Source of the DNA: an uncultured Flavobacteriales bacterium
Lineage (GTDB): Bacteria > Bacteroidota > Bacteroidia > CAIKAF01
Assembly: GCA_903837495.1 (NCBI GenBank)
Contig: CAILUT010000023.1
Location: 1-64,000, forward strand
Direction of reading: 5' to 3'
DNA length: 64,000 bases
Shown: one piece after another, positions 42,259-51,049 of the stretch
Layout: the number at the start of each line of letters is the position of its first letter
How positions within the stretch are numbered: position 1 is the first letter of the stretch
The notes under the pieces: generated by a model
Database searches by the model: none
What the model was told of the DNA's origin: nothing
What the model saw: the letters and a program-made list of their open reading frames with translations, nothing else
Program-made: the position numbers and the translations under genes

Positions 42259-43154
42259 TACAAAGAAATTTTTTGAGTTCCGCTGAATTGACCATCGATG
42301 TAAATTTCAATGGAATAGGTTCCAGCCGGGAACACATCTTGTTGCCAAACGATTTGTTTTTCAAGGGCTTCCCCAGCAAAAACGAAATCCACTTTTTTGC
42401 TGAACGGCAACTCTTGGCCTTGGGCGGTTTTAAATTTTTCAATCCCCAAGCCGGCGTCGGCCATTACAAACCCTTCCGGATTTAGCAGTCGAATGTACGC
42501 TTGATGTGGCCCTTGGGCGGCTACGCTGTTTTGGCTTAGGGTAAAAGAAATGGAAATACGGTCGGTTTTTTTGGCTTTGTCGGTGTTTTTTTCTTTTCCA
42601 TTGGCCCGCAGTTCTACCGCTTGCAGTTGAATGGATTGAATGCGCAGCTGGGCAGCGATTTCGACTTTGGTTCGCAGCGATTCGTTGTTTTCTCGGGTTT
42701 GGTCTAAGGCCACAGTGAGTTCGGTGTTTTCATACCGAAGTTTCTTGTTTTCTTCCTCTAGGGCCTCAAGGCGTTTTAGGTAGTCGTTTTTGGTTTTTTG
42801 TAGTTCAGCATACCTCAATTTCAACACCTGATAATCTTGGTTGGAGGCGATGAGGCCTGCGATTTGTTTTTTCTGTTCTTCTATTTTCTGGGTGGCTTCG
42901 GCCAGCAATGAATCCAGCGCCTTGCCTCGGCCTTTGAATTGTTCCAAATCGGCCAGAGCGATGTCCACCTCTTTTTGCAGATCTGCTTTTCGTTCGGCTA
43001 AGGTATCAACCTGCTGATTCATGACCAGAATCTGGGTGGTTTGGTTGGAGCTTCGAAGCAATAAATATCCATTTAGAGCCAGCGAACACAACAGCAATAC
43101 CGCTAAAACCAATGAAATCGATTTGTTTTTTTTGTGTGTATTTTCAGCACTCAT
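42255..43154 (-). CDS. Membrane-anchored coiled-coil protein
   Basis: 299 residues, family not recognised. A short cytoplasmic tail, one membrane helix (SISLVLAVLLLCSLALNGYLLL, ~13-34), then a long coiled coil from ~42 to ~170 with heptads rich in E, K, L and Q, a basic linker (GKEKNTDKAKKTDR), and a C-terminal beta-sandwich-like domain of ~110 residues (ISISFTLSQNSVAAQG... AGTYSIEIYIDGQ). The plan suggests an envelope spacer or scaffold protein carrying a periplasmic ligand domain. It is coupled to the DUF4296 lipoprotein gene. Promoter TACCTTTG 4 nt upstream. Confidence 0.72.
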   Translation of the reverse strand: MSAENTHKKNKSISLVLAVLLLCSLALNGYLLLRSSNQTTQILVMNQQVDTLAERKADLQKEVDIALADLEQFKGRGKALDSLLAEATQKIEEQKKQIAGLIASNQDYQVLKLRYAELQKTKNDYLKRLEALEEENKKLRYENTELTVALDQTRENNESLRTKVEIAAQLRIQSIQLQAVELRANGKEKNTDKAKKTDRISISFTLSQNSVAAQGPHQAYIRLLNPEGFVMADAGLGIEKFKTAQGQELPFSKKVDFVFAGEALEKQIVWQQDVFPAGTYSIEIYIDGQFSGTQKISLY

Positions 43155-43158
43155 ACCA

Positions 43159-43166
43159 CAAAGGTA
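43159..43166 (-). promoter_or_regulatory. -7 box TACCTTTG, leaderless-type
   Basis: Exact -7 element on the minus strand, 4 nt from the coiled-coil gene ATG. Confidence 0.7.
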
Positions 43167-43189
43167 AACAAGGAGAATGGAAACTTAGT

Positions 43190-44266
43190 TTAGGGGTTTT
43201 TCAACCCGCTGCCGGTTAAGGGGATTAGGGTGTTTTGAGGGCAACCGGCGGCTTTCCAGGCCGCCAGAGCCACGGCCGAGGTGAATTCCGTGTACCAGCC
43301 TTGGCGGAACAGAGCTGTTGCGGCGGTTTGGATGTCTGATTCAGAAACCGCCAGGATGCGGCCCCCGGTTTTTTTGATGGCGGTTTCTATTTGCTTCAAT
43401 CGGGGCGGATTTCCGATGGCAATTCCGGGTGCCAGCGAAGGGCTGGGCTGAACAGGTTTGCCTAGGGTTAAAGGAGAACAAGCCAGCGTTTGAGCGGCCG
43501 ACAGCCGAACGGGCGAGGGCAAGCAGCCTGCGCCTTGCATTTCCTGTAGGGCCAAGTAGCATCCCAACAACAGCGTTCCGTTGCCTACCGGAAATAGGAT
43601 TTCTTCGGGCCAGCGGGCCTGACCCTGTTCAACTTGGTCCAGCAATTCCCACAAAAAGGTTTTGGTGCCGTGCAAAAACAGGGGGTTCCAAACGTGGCTG
43701 GCCAGATATCCTTGGTCGGTTTGGGCCATCAAGGCCTGGGTAACCGCTTCTCGGTTGCCGGGTACAAACTGAATCTCGGCCCCATAGCTTTGCAGTTGTT
43801 TTCGCTTTGAGGGGGACAAGTCGGCGGGCACAAAAATGCGGCAAGGAATTCCAAGTCTGGCCGAGTAGGCGGCCACCGAAATGCCGGCATTCCCTGAGGA
43901 GTCCTGCAAAAGCAGGTTGGGCCGAACCGCTTGAACATGCTGCATGATGGCCACCGTGCCCCGGTCTTTGTACGAGCCTGTGGGCATTAGAAAATCGAGT
44001 TTAAGCTGAACGTGCTGATTGTCGAACACCGCCTGTTCTACTGGGGTATTGGGCTCGCCCAGGCCAATCCAGTTTTCAGCCTCGGCAAAAGGAAGCAGCG
44101 GTGCATACCGGCGGATGCCGCTGTATTTTGAAAAGGAAGGCCGCTGCTGAAACTGCAGCTCCAGCCAATGGCAGGGCGATGCCGGAAGGTCCAATCGGCC
44201 GGGGGCGCTTAGGGGGGTAGAATCCGGAAAGGAAATCCAACGGTGGGCTAGGTTCACGGGGTCCAT
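43190..44266 (-). CDS. Threonine-synthase-like PLP enzyme (fold type II)
   Basis: 358 residues. PLP lysine K100 in PTGSYKDRG and the phosphate-binding asparagine loop SSGNAG (123-128), followed by IPCRIFVPADLSPSKRKQL, are typical of threonine synthase and related beta-replacing enzymes; the C-terminus has PLTGSGLKNP, the usual glycine-rich cap. At 358 aa it is shorter than ThrC of the fungal/E. coli type and close to the archaeal/plant-like or cysteate-synthase-like proteins. It overlaps the histidine kinase gene by 13 bp, an unusual coupling. Confidence 0.75.
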   Translation of the reverse strand: MDPVNLAHRWISFPDSTPLSAPGRLDLPASPCHWLELQFQQRPSFSKYSGIRRYAPLLPFAEAENWIGLGEPNTPVEQAVFDNQHVQLKLDFLMPTGSYKDRGTVAIMQHVQAVRPNLLLQDSSGNAGISVAAYSARLGIPCRIFVPADLSPSKRKQLQSYGAEIQFVPGNREAVTQALMAQTDQGYLASHVWNPLFLHGTKTFLWELLDQVEQGQARWPEEILFPVGNGTLLLGCYLALQEMQGAGCLPSPVRLSAAQTLACSPLTLGKPVQPSPSLAPGIAIGNPPRLKQIETAIKKTGGRILAVSESDIQTAATALFRQGWYTEFTSAVALAAWKAAGCPQNTLIPLTGSGLKNP

Positions 44267-45312
44267 TTTTCCATGGTAAACGAAAACGTTGAGCCTTTTC
44301 CGGGCAGGGAACGCACATTGATGGTTTGGTTGTGGGCCTCGACCAGGTGTTTTACAATGCTTAGGCCTAGGCCGCTGCCGCCTTGGTTTCGGCTTCGGCT
44401 TCGGTCCACCCGGTAAAACCGTTCAAACAAACGGTTCAGGTGTTCCTCCGAAATTCCAGGTCCATCGTCGCTGACTTCAATCAGCATGCGGTCGTCCATG
44501 TCGTAAAACGAAACCTTGGTTTGGCCATGGTCGTTTCCGTATGAAATGGAATTTGCCAGCAGGTTGGTTAAAATTTGACGCAGGGCATTGCGGTCGGCCC
44601 GAACCCACAACGCCGTTGAATAGCTGTCTTTAAATTGCAAGCGCACCCCTCTGTTTCGAGCTTTCATTTCGAGCAATTCAAAAAGTTCTCCGGTTAAGGC
44701 GACCAAGTCTAGTTTTTCCATGTCCATTTGCACCCGGCCCGATTCCAGTTTGTGAATGGTATCTAGGTCTTCAATCAGCGCAATCATGCGTTCTACGTTT
44801 TTCTCTGCGTTTTGCAGGTACTTTTCGGCTATATCGGTGTCGTAGAGTCCCCCATCAACAAGGGTAGATAAATACCCTTGGATGTTAAAGATGGGGGTTT
44901 TAAGTTCATGGGAAAGGTTGCCAATGAAATCCCGGCGGTAGGCTTCCATTTTTTGCAGTTCTTCCATTTCGTATTTTTGGCGTTTAGCCCATTGAAGCAC
45001 TTCCGCGTTCACCTCGCCAATCACGTCGCCGCCCGAACGAATCCGGTTTTTCAGATTGCTGCCTGGGGTTTTTGATTTGAGCTGGTGAATGGTTTTGTAC
45101 ACCAGTTTTATTTTTCGGTACAGAAATTTTTCGAGGATAAACTGCACCAGGGCGTACAGAGCCAGTCCCATGGTGATGCAAATCAGAGCGGGCCAATACC
45201 AGGGGCCAGAAATGGGAGCTAGCCAGGCAAGGATTAGCAGCATGCAAGCCAACATGGCCGACCCGGCCAAGGCCACGTATAAGGCCAATTGCCGCGGGGA
45301 GGCATTTTTCAT
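44254..45312 (-). CDS. Sensor histidine kinase, PhoR-like
   Basis: 352 residues. Two N-terminal membrane helices (~9-32 and ~39-60) with almost no periplasmic loop, a linker, HisKA with phospho-acceptor H135 in NLSHELKTP, and a complete HATPase: N box LRQILTNLLANSISYG, G1 DDGPGIS, F box LFERFYRVD and G2 GGSGLGLSIVKHL. Pairs with the response regulator 22 bp upstream. The lack of a sensor domain suggests sensing within the membrane or through a partner, as in the Pho system. Confidence 0.9.
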   Translation of the reverse strand: MKNASPRQLALYVALAGSAMLACMLLILAWLAPISGPWYWPALICITMGLALYALVQFILEKFLYRKIKLVYKTIHQLKSKTPGSNLKNRIRSGGDVIGEVNAEVLQWAKRQKYEMEELQKMEAYRRDFIGNLSHELKTPIFNIQGYLSTLVDGGLYDTDIAEKYLQNAEKNVERMIALIEDLDTIHKLESGRVQMDMEKLDLVALTGELFELLEMKARNRGVRLQFKDSYSTALWVRADRNALRQILTNLLANSISYGNDHGQTKVSFYDMDDRMLIEVSDDGPGISEEHLNRLFERFYRVDRSRSRNQGGSGLGLSIVKHLVEAHNQTINVRSLPGKGSTFSFTMEKWTP

Positions 45313-45334
45313 GCGTTAAAAGTACGCAGAAGCT

Positions 45335-46021
45335 TTAAAACTCGAATTTATAGCCCACCCCTTTAACGGTGCGGATGTAATCGTCGCCGAGTTTTTCGCG
45401 CAGCTTGCGGATGTGAACATCGATGGTGCGGTCGCCAACCACCACGTCTTCGCCCCAAACCAACTTCAAAATTTTATCGCGGCTAAATACCTTGCCGGGT
45501 TTTGAAGCCAACAAAAACAGCAATTCAAATTCTTTTTTGGGCAGCTGTTGAACCTGTTGGTCTTTTTCGACGGTGTAGGATTCGCGGTTTATGATTAAAC
45601 TGCCAATCACCAAGCGTTCGGCTGTTAGGCTGTCGTCGGGATTCTGAATTCGGCGCAGCAAGGCCGCTACTCGCGAGGTTAGAACCCGGGGTTTAATGGG
45701 CTTGGTTATGTAGTCGTCGGCACCGGCATCAAATCCAGCAATCTGTGAATAATCTTCGCCCCGGGCAGTTAAAAAAGCAACCAAAGTATGGGCCAGCGAT
45801 TCATGGCTGCGAATCATTCGGCAGGTTTCAATCCCGTCCATGTCGGGCATCATAACATCTAAAAGAATCAAATGGGGCTTAAATTCCAATGCCTTAGTAA
45901 GGGCCGAGCGGCCGTTTGCACAAACCTCGACCTCGTAGCCTTCGCGACGCAAGTTAAATCCAATGAAATCTAAGATGTCAGGCTCATCGTCAACCAACAA
46001 AATGCGTAGAGAATCGCTCAT
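45335..46021 (-). CDS. OmpR/PhoB-family response regulator
   Basis: 228 residues from MSDSLRILLVDDEPD; a TTG two codons upstream is ignored. Receiver domain with D11, D12, phosphorylated D55 (LLDVMMPD) and the switch lysine in DYITKPI, then a winged-helix DNA-binding domain ending GEDVVVGDRTIDVHIRKLREKLG and RTVKGVGYKFEF. Paired with the adjacent PhoR-like kinase. Confidence 0.92.
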   Translation of the reverse strand: MSDSLRILLVDDEPDILDFIGFNLRREGYEVEVCANGRSALTKALEFKPHLILLDVMMPDMDGIETCRMIRSHESLAHTLVAFLTARGEDYSQIAGFDAGADDYITKPIKPRVLTSRVAALLRRIQNPDDSLTAERLVIGSLIINRESYTVEKDQQVQQLPKKEFELLFLLASKPGKVFSRDKILKLVWGEDVVVGDRTIDVHIRKLREKLGDDYIRTVKGVGYKFEF

Positions 46022-46079
46022 GAACAAAAAATTTTCAACAAAGGAACAGAAGACAGGTTAAGCAAAGATTAAATCTAAT

Positions 46080-46313
46080 TTAATAAAGAACCAAGATTCG
46101 GAATTGCTTGGATTCAAAATTTAATATAGACAACACCCCATTTTCATATTCCAATGTACGGAATTCAATCCAAGCAGGGGGCAAAATCCAGCCCAATTGC
46201 AGCTCCCTTTTTTGGCTTTTGATGCGGCCAAATCCTTGGGTTTTTTTAAGTGCCGATGCGTCAGACCAAACAACGGGCTGAAAACCATAGGTTTGCCCTA
46301 AAAATATGAACAT
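46080..46313 (-). CDS. Possible small protein, unrecognised
   Basis: 77 residues (MFIFLGQTYGFQPVVWSDAS to QFRILVLY). Not similar to any family I know. The case for it is an ATG start with an exact TATTTTTG -7 element at 46338-46345 on the minus strand, 24 nt upstream, divergent from the acidic-protein promoter, and codon use like its neighbours. The case against is that the 371-bp gap otherwise holds nothing and no homologue is known. Confidence 0.33.
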   Translation of the reverse strand: MFIFLGQTYGFQPVVWSDASALKKTQGFGRIKSQKRELQLGWILPPAWIEFRTLEYENGVLSILNFESKQFRILVLY

Positions 46314-46358
46314 AAAAAAGTTGATAATTACCTATTGCAAAAATAGATTCCTTTGCTC

Positions 46359-46366
46359 TAAATTTG
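46359..46366 (+). promoter_or_regulatory. -7 box TAAATTTG of acidic small protein
   Basis: Exact TAnnTTTG with a TTG at 46335-46337, 21 nt upstream, fitting the Bacteroidota -33/-7 spacing. It gives a leader of ~20 nt before the ATG at 46393. Confidence 0.65.
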
Positions 46367-46392
46367 CAGAAATACTAGAAACCTAATCTACT

Positions 46393-46608
46393 ATGAATGT
46401 CCAATTAACTCGCATTGACACGCCTTATTCGTTCCAAACCCAGGAACGTATTCCGCACCTTGCCGGAAAACAAAATTCAACAGACGCAGACGATGCGTTT
46501 TTTGAAGAGGAGGAAGACGACGATTTGGACGGCGATTTGGACTTTTTGGACGACGACGACGACGACGAGGATTTTGACGATTTTGGCGGAGAAGACGATT
46601 TCTATTGA
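46393..46608 (+). CDS. Small protein with an Asp/Glu-only tail
   Basis: 71 residues. The first ~30 are ordinary (MNVQLTRIDTPYSFQTQERI); from residue 37 on, all but a few residues are Asp, Glu, Phe, Leu or Gly, including a run of six Asp. The net charge is about -30. Such acidic tails occur in nucleic-acid mimics, histone-chaperone-like proteins and anti-aggregation tails; the function here is unknown. It has a good promoter of its own. Confidence 0.78.
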   Translation: MNVQLTRIDTPYSFQTQERIPHLAGKQNSTDADDAFFEEEEDDDLDGDLDFLDDDDDDEDFDDFGGEDDFY

Positions 46609-46735
46609 TGGAATGGGTTGGGCCTTTTTAAAAGGGCGCTAAACATCTTTTTTGAATGTCCAGGAAATAGGGCTTTGAAAATCCCATTGGGATGCATTTT
46701 TTTTAGGTTTGCAGGCGTTTTTTGTGGAGCTGGCT

Positions 46736-46878
46736 GCGGGCGGGATTGAGCTAGGTAGCCCGCAATGCCGGCTTGGTTGCTGCCCCTGTGCTGCGCAGGC
46801 GACCTTGGGAGCCCGCGCAAAGCCAGAGGGCAGCCCAAGGCGGCAGCGGACTACCTGCGAAAGCCCGAAAACCCGCCC
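46736..46878 (+). repeat. Dispersed hairpin element, copy E (143 bp)
   Basis: Complete copy between the acidic gene and the DUF349 gene. Arms TGCCGGCTTGGTTGCTGCCC and GGGCAGCCCAAGGCGGCA are complementary. Here the core stem is CTGCGCAGGC with GCCCGCGCAA, so even the conserved stem has changed in both halves. The right end is degraded (GAAAACCCGCCC). Confidence 0.9.
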
Positions 46879-46912
46879 CAATCAAAAAACACCCCAGCTG
46901 CATGCATTTCTA

Positions 46913-46920
46913 TATCTTTG
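46913..46920 (+). promoter_or_regulatory. -7 box TATCTTTG of DUF349 gene
   Basis: Exact TAnnTTTG, 25 nt before the ATG at 46946 and 34 nt beyond element E. Confidence 0.65.
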
Positions 46921-46945
46921 CTTTACAAAATAAATCGTACACATT

Positions 46946-48847
46946 ATGATTCACCTAGATGAAAAGGATGAGTTAGCCGGAGGATCACAGCCCATTGCCG
47001 CGTCGGAACCTGCTGATAATGCCGCCAACATGCCCACTGTTGCTGATGATTTGGGTGAGGTCGAAGAACTGGAAATTGAACTGGAAAATGCCGAATCGGA
47101 AGACGAGGCCGATATTCAAACGGAAGACGAAGATTTTTCGGGGAAAGCTCCCGAATTGGTGTATTCCTGGCTGAAAACCCATCAGGATGAAACCCAACTC
47201 TGGCAGCACCGCCGAGCCTATCAGCCCCTGCGCCTGCGCGTGAACGAACTTTTTGAGGAAGATCGACAGCAAAAATTAAGGTCGTTTATGGCCTTAGACG
47301 AGGTTGAAGAGGCCGATTTTGTGTACGAACCCGCCGATATCTTAAAGGAACTTCGAAAATTGTCCAAACAATTTGGCGAGGCCTTGAACCGCATTCGAAA
47401 GCAAACCGAAAACGAACTGAACGCCAATTTGCTGGCTAAAAAAGATTTGCTGGACGAATTGCGGGCGGTAATCAGCGACGAATCCGACATCAAAAAAGCC
47501 ATTCAAAAGTTCCGCGTGCTGTTGAAACGCTGGAAAGAAATTGGCAGCATTCCCAGCCGTGAGGCCGATGAGGTGTACAAAAACTACCGGCATTTCAATA
47601 AAATGTTCTTTGATTTTCTGCGCATCAACCATGAATTGTCCCAAATGGACATTCAAAAGGTGCAGCAATTGCGCGAGGAACTCATTCAGCAAGCCGAGCG
47701 GTTGGCCGATGAACCTTCAATAAACCAAAGCCTGCAACGTCTGTTGACCTTGCGGAAAGACTGGCGCGAGGCCGGATACCTGCCCGACGACCTAGACCAA
47801 GCGCTCTTTGAACGGTTTAAAACCGCTTGCGATGCCGTTTACGCCCGCCGGGACGCCCACCACAAAGAACAAGACGAAATCCGCGCCGCCCATTTGCTGG
47901 CCAAAACCGCCCTGCTTGAACAGGTTAAATCGCTCGCAATACAGGAGTACAGCAGCCTGAACGATTGGAAAAAGGCCGAAGAACAATTCCAACTGCTGGA
48001 CGCCGATTGGAGGAAAATAGGGCCCGTGCCACGGGCACAAAGCAATTCCATTTGGGCCGAGTTTCTGGAAGCCAAAAAACAGTTCTTTAAGCAACGAAAC
48101 CGAATATACAAGGAACAGCAAGCCCGATATGCCGAAGGACTCAAGGCCAAAATGGCCCTGATTGAAGAGGCCGAAGCCCTGAAAGACAGCACGCAGTGGA
48201 AGGAAACCATCGAGAAAATTAAGGCCCTGCAACAACGATGGAAAGCCAGTCCGCCCGTTGACCGCAAGCGCTCCGATGCCCTGTGGAGCCGCTTTCGGGC
48301 TGCCTGCGACGCTTTTTTTGAGGCCAAGAAAGGCTACTTCGACGGGCAATCGGACCGCGAACAGGCTCATTTGCAGCAAAAACAGGCTCTGCTTGCCGAA
48401 CTGCAAGCCAGCAGCCCAGAATCTGAGCTGGACGGGCAGGCCCTGCTCTCCGAACTTCAGAAAAAATGGGAGGCCATTGGCTACGTGCCCTTGAACGAAA
48501 AAAAGAACATCGAAACCGAGTGGGAAACCGCCGTTGCGGCCTTGCGGCAGCGGCTGGGAATTGACCCCGAACGGCAAGCAAAAATGGCCTACAAAGAAAA
48601 GCTGGAGGCCATGGACGACAAAAAATTGCTCGACGAACGCCGCTTTTTGGGTGGCAAATCCAAGCAAATTCAAGACGAAATTATTCAAATTGAAAACAGC
48701 TTGGAACGCTTTATCAACGCCAAAGGCAATGAATCGTTTTTGAAGCCCCACAAACTGCGCATTCAGCGCTTACGCACAGAACATGAGGGCGTTGAGTCGC
48801 GCCGTCAGCAAATTAAAGTGCTGGTAAAACAACGCGGGTTGAACTAA
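46946..48847 (+). CDS. DUF349 repeat protein
   Basis: 633 residues, acidic N-terminal ~80 residues (EDEADIQTEDEDF), then about five DUF349 helical repeats, each with a W-K/R-x-x-G/A-P/Y-x-P centre: LLKRWKEIGSIPSREAD, LRKDWREAGYLPDDLDQ, LDADWRKIGPVPRAQS, LQQRWKASPPVDRKRSD and LQKKWEAIGYVPLNEKK. It ends in a charged helix with LKPHKLRIQRLR. DUF349 proteins are cytoplasmic, and in some bacteria are linked to transcription or DNA stress; no mechanism is proposed here. Confidence 0.87.
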   Translation: MIHLDEKDELAGGSQPIAASEPADNAANMPTVADDLGEVEELEIELENAESEDEADIQTEDEDFSGKAPELVYSWLKTHQDETQLWQHRRAYQPLRLRVNELFEEDRQQKLRSFMALDEVEEADFVYEPADILKELRKLSKQFGEALNRIRKQTENELNANLLAKKDLLDELRAVISDESDIKKAIQKFRVLLKRWKEIGSIPSREADEVYKNYRHFNKMFFDFLRINHELSQMDIQKVQQLREELIQQAERLADEPSINQSLQRLLTLRKDWREAGYLPDDLDQALFERFKTACDAVYARRDAHHKEQDEIRAAHLLAKTALLEQVKSLAIQEYSSLNDWKKAEEQFQLLDADWRKIGPVPRAQSNSIWAEFLEAKKQFFKQRNRIYKEQQARYAEGLKAKMALIEEAEALKDSTQWKETIEKIKALQQRWKASPPVDRKRSDALWSRFRAACDAFFEAKKGYFDGQSDREQAHLQQKQALLAELQASSPESELDGQALLSELQKKWEAIGYVPLNEKKNIETEWETAVAALRQRLGIDPERQAKMAYKEKLEAMDDKKLLDERRFLGGKSKQIQDEIIQIENSLERFINAKGNESFLKPHKLRIQRLRTEHEGVESRRQQIKVLVKQRGLN

Positions 48848-48898
48848 TTTCTCCCCCGATTTCCAGAGGTGGAACTCTGGTTTTTGGTTTTGGTTTTT

Positions 48899-49041
48899 GG
48901 GCGGTGGCCGGGCTTTCGCCGGTAGTCCGCTGCGCAACCTGTTTGCCCCAGCGGCTTTACGCGGGCTCCCAAGGTCGCCTGCGCAGCACGCGGGGCAATG
49001 CAGGTTTCGCCTTGCGGGCAACCGGGCTCAATCCCTACCGC
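48899..49041 (-). repeat. Dispersed hairpin element, copy F (143 bp)
   Basis: Complete copy in reverse orientation between convergent genes. Arms AACCTGTTTGCCCC (48936-48949) and GGGGCAATGCAGGTT (48992-49006) are complementary. The core is GGCTCCCAAGGTCGCC on the plus strand. The remaining 245 bp of this gap up to 49286 show no other feature. Confidence 0.92.
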
Positions 49042-49286
49042 AGCCCCCCTCAATCTTAAAACCACATTTAATAATCCTGCGGGGTTCCCCTGCAAAAAAA
49101 ATTGGCCGCCTGCCCTTTTTTGCTTGCCTGCATTGAATTCGGTCGTGCATGCATTTCCAAAATCCCATCGAAAAAATGGGATAGGCTTTCCTAAATAAAA
49201 TGCAGCAAACGGACCGCGCAAAAAACCCAGCACCAACAAAACTCCGAATTCCTGCCGAAAAGCAGCCCCATTAGGCCCAAACCCTT

Positions 49287-50213
49287 TTACACTCCCTTAA
49301 CCTCGGTCTTTTCTATGCCTTCATTTCCCAAAACCATTCCCGATGTCTTTTCCCGCCCATGCATCACCACATTCATGTATGGCAGCGCAATTTCAATGCC
49401 TTCTTGATCAAAACGCAGTTTAATCAGCTTGTTCATGTCCATCAGGTACTCGAAACTTTTCCGCGAGTCTGCCGCCGAAATGTAGGCCCGAATCATCATG
49501 CCTGAACTGCTTAAATTTCGGCAAAAAATATCCAGCTTAGGTTTCCCCTCTTCGATTTCTTCTTCCGTTCGAATGTCCACAAACAAAGGATGTTTAACGG
49601 CCTCCTCTTCAATAATCGCCATCGCTTTTACCAAATCGGCAGAATAGGGTAGGGTTACCTCAAAAAACCGAATCATGGCGTCTTCGTTCATGCTTCGGTT
49701 GATGATGATTTGGGTGGAAATTTCGGTGTTGGGAATTACCACCCTTTTTAATTCGTAATTCCGAATCACCGTATGCCTCAAAGTGATGTCTTCAACGGTT
49801 CCTTTGTAATTTTCGTTGGTTCCCACCTCAATAATATCCCCAATGCGAAAGGGCTTGAACGCCACAATCATGATGCCGTTTATGATGTTCGAAAACGCGG
49901 TTTGGCTCGCAAAACCAATAATGGCCGCCAATATACCCGCCCCAGCAAACAAGGTTACCGCTACCTGCCGAAACCCCGGAATAACAAACACAATGTTAAA
50001 GGCAGCCCCAATAAATATGATAAAGGTTAAGGCGTTTTTTAGAAAATTGTAGGCCGTGGGGTCCACATTGATGCGGGCCGATTCCCGTTTCAAATACGAA
50101 CCCAAGGTGTACCGCATTATTTTGTTGATGGCCACGGCAAGGGCCACAATCACCGCCACTTTAATCACCGCCTTGTAGGGTTCCAGCGTAGCTAAAAGAC
50201 TCTCTGAAATCAT
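49287..50213 (-). CDS. MscS-family mechanosensitive channel
   Basis: 308 residues from the ATG at 50213; the frame extends to a TTG inside the -7 box at 50219-50226. Three N-terminal helices, with a pore-lining third helix rich in Gly and Ala (VTLFAGAGILAAIIGFASQTAFSNI), then a cytoplasmic beta domain (IIEVGTNENYKGTVEDITLRHTVIRNYEL, VVIPNTEIST) and a C-terminal mixed domain. Releases osmolytes on hypo-osmotic shock. Confidence 0.92.
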   Translation of the reverse strand: MISESLLATLEPYKAVIKVAVIVALAVAINKIMRYTLGSYLKRESARINVDPTAYNFLKNALTFIIFIGAAFNIVFVIPGFRQVAVTLFAGAGILAAIIGFASQTAFSNIINGIMIVAFKPFRIGDIIEVGTNENYKGTVEDITLRHTVIRNYELKRVVIPNTEISTQIIINRSMNEDAMIRFFEVTLPYSADLVKAMAIIEEEAVKHPLFVDIRTEEEIEEGKPKLDIFCRNLSSSGMMIRAYISAADSRKSFEYLMDMNKLIKLRFDQEGIEIALPYMNVVMHGREKTSGMVLGNEGIEKTEVKGV

Positions 50214-50218
50214 GGCAG

Positions 50219-50226
50219 CAAAGGTA
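50219..50226 (-). promoter_or_regulatory. -7 box TACCTTTG, leaderless-type, mscS
   Basis: Exact -7 element on the minus strand, 5 nt from the channel ATG. Confidence 0.65.
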
Positions 50227-50296
50227 GGCAATAGCTCCGACAGTTGGCTTGGGCCTTGGGTTAAAATACGTCAAGAAAGGCCGAGGGTTCTTGAAT

Positions 50297-51049
50297 TCAG
50301 CTTTTGTTCAGCCGCCGAAGCCGCCTGTATTTTTCCCCTGCCTCCCAAGCGTTGATGCCCGCGATCTGCCATCCGGCCTGCCCATCTAAAAATCCACCCA
50401 ACCAAATGTAATCTCGAACCCAACGAATGCCGGCATGCAGGTACGGACGAAAAACCGATGCGGTCTTCCCCTGGCTTTTCATGGCTTGGGCCGCTATGCC
50501 CGCAAATCGATCGGCCTGCTGCCGGTGTTCCTTTGCTCCCTTAAACGAAAAATGAAGTATATGCCCTTTTAGCCACTGTTCCGAGTCTTTTTCCCTGCAC
50601 TCCCAGCGGTCGTGCGGATTGGTGCCCGTCCATCTCCCCGCCTGTTTCTTCCAAAGCCTCAGTTTTCGGTCCGGATACCAAGCCCCATGTCGAATAGGCT
50701 GCTCTCCGTAGTGGTTCAGCCGCCTCCAACCGTAAGCCGCTTTCTTCGCAGCCTGCTGTTTCAAGGCGGCTATTTCGGTGCGTGCCTCGGCATCCAGGCG
50801 CTCGTCGGCGTCCAACGACAGCACCCAGTCGTGTTGAGCCAGCTGAGCCGCGGCGTTTTTTTGTTCTATGTGGCCCTTAAAGGGCCTGTGCACCACCCGG
50901 GCACCCAACGATTCGGCCAGAGCCTGCGTTCCGTCGGTTGAACCTGAATCCACCACCAGCATTTCGTCGGCCAAACCGGCCACCGATTTCAGGCAATCGC
51001 CCAGTTTTTCGGCCTCGTTCAGGGTGATGACAACCAGGCTGATGTGCAT
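50297..51049 (-). CDS. Family 2 glycosyltransferase (WaaE-like)
   Basis: 250 residues. GT-A fold: ISLVVITLNEAEKLGDCL, VVDSGSTDGT, the Lys-rich FKGHIEQKNAAA, and the catalytic-type DADERLDAEARTEI. The closest group is LPS-core glycosyltransferases of the WaaE/KdtX type, with the family's YRHGAWYPDRKLRLW-like segment (here RHGAWYPDRKLRLWKK) and HDRWEC. Its start codon shares one base with the stop of the Mrp gene. Probably adds a sugar to lipid A core or a surface glycan. Confidence 0.85.
   Translation of the reverse strand: MHISLVVITLNEAEKLGDCLKSVAGLADEMLVVDSGSTDGTQALAESLGARVVHRPFKGHIEQKNAAAQLAQHDWVLSLDADERLDAEARTEIAALKQQAAKKAAYGWRRLNHYGEQPIRHGAWYPDRKLRLWKKQAGRWTGTNPHDRWECREKDSEQWLKGHILHFSFKGAKEHRQQADRFAGIAAQAMKSQGKTASVFRPYLHAGIRWVRDYIWLGGFLDGQAGWQIAGINAWEAGEKYRRLRRLNKS

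Noticed and set aside
47792-48751. Long antisense ORF (319 codons) opposite the DUF349 gene
   Set aside because: Hydrophobic Phe/Gly-rich composition is the mirror of a Glu/Lys/Gln-rich helical protein. No promoter, and the sense gene is clear.
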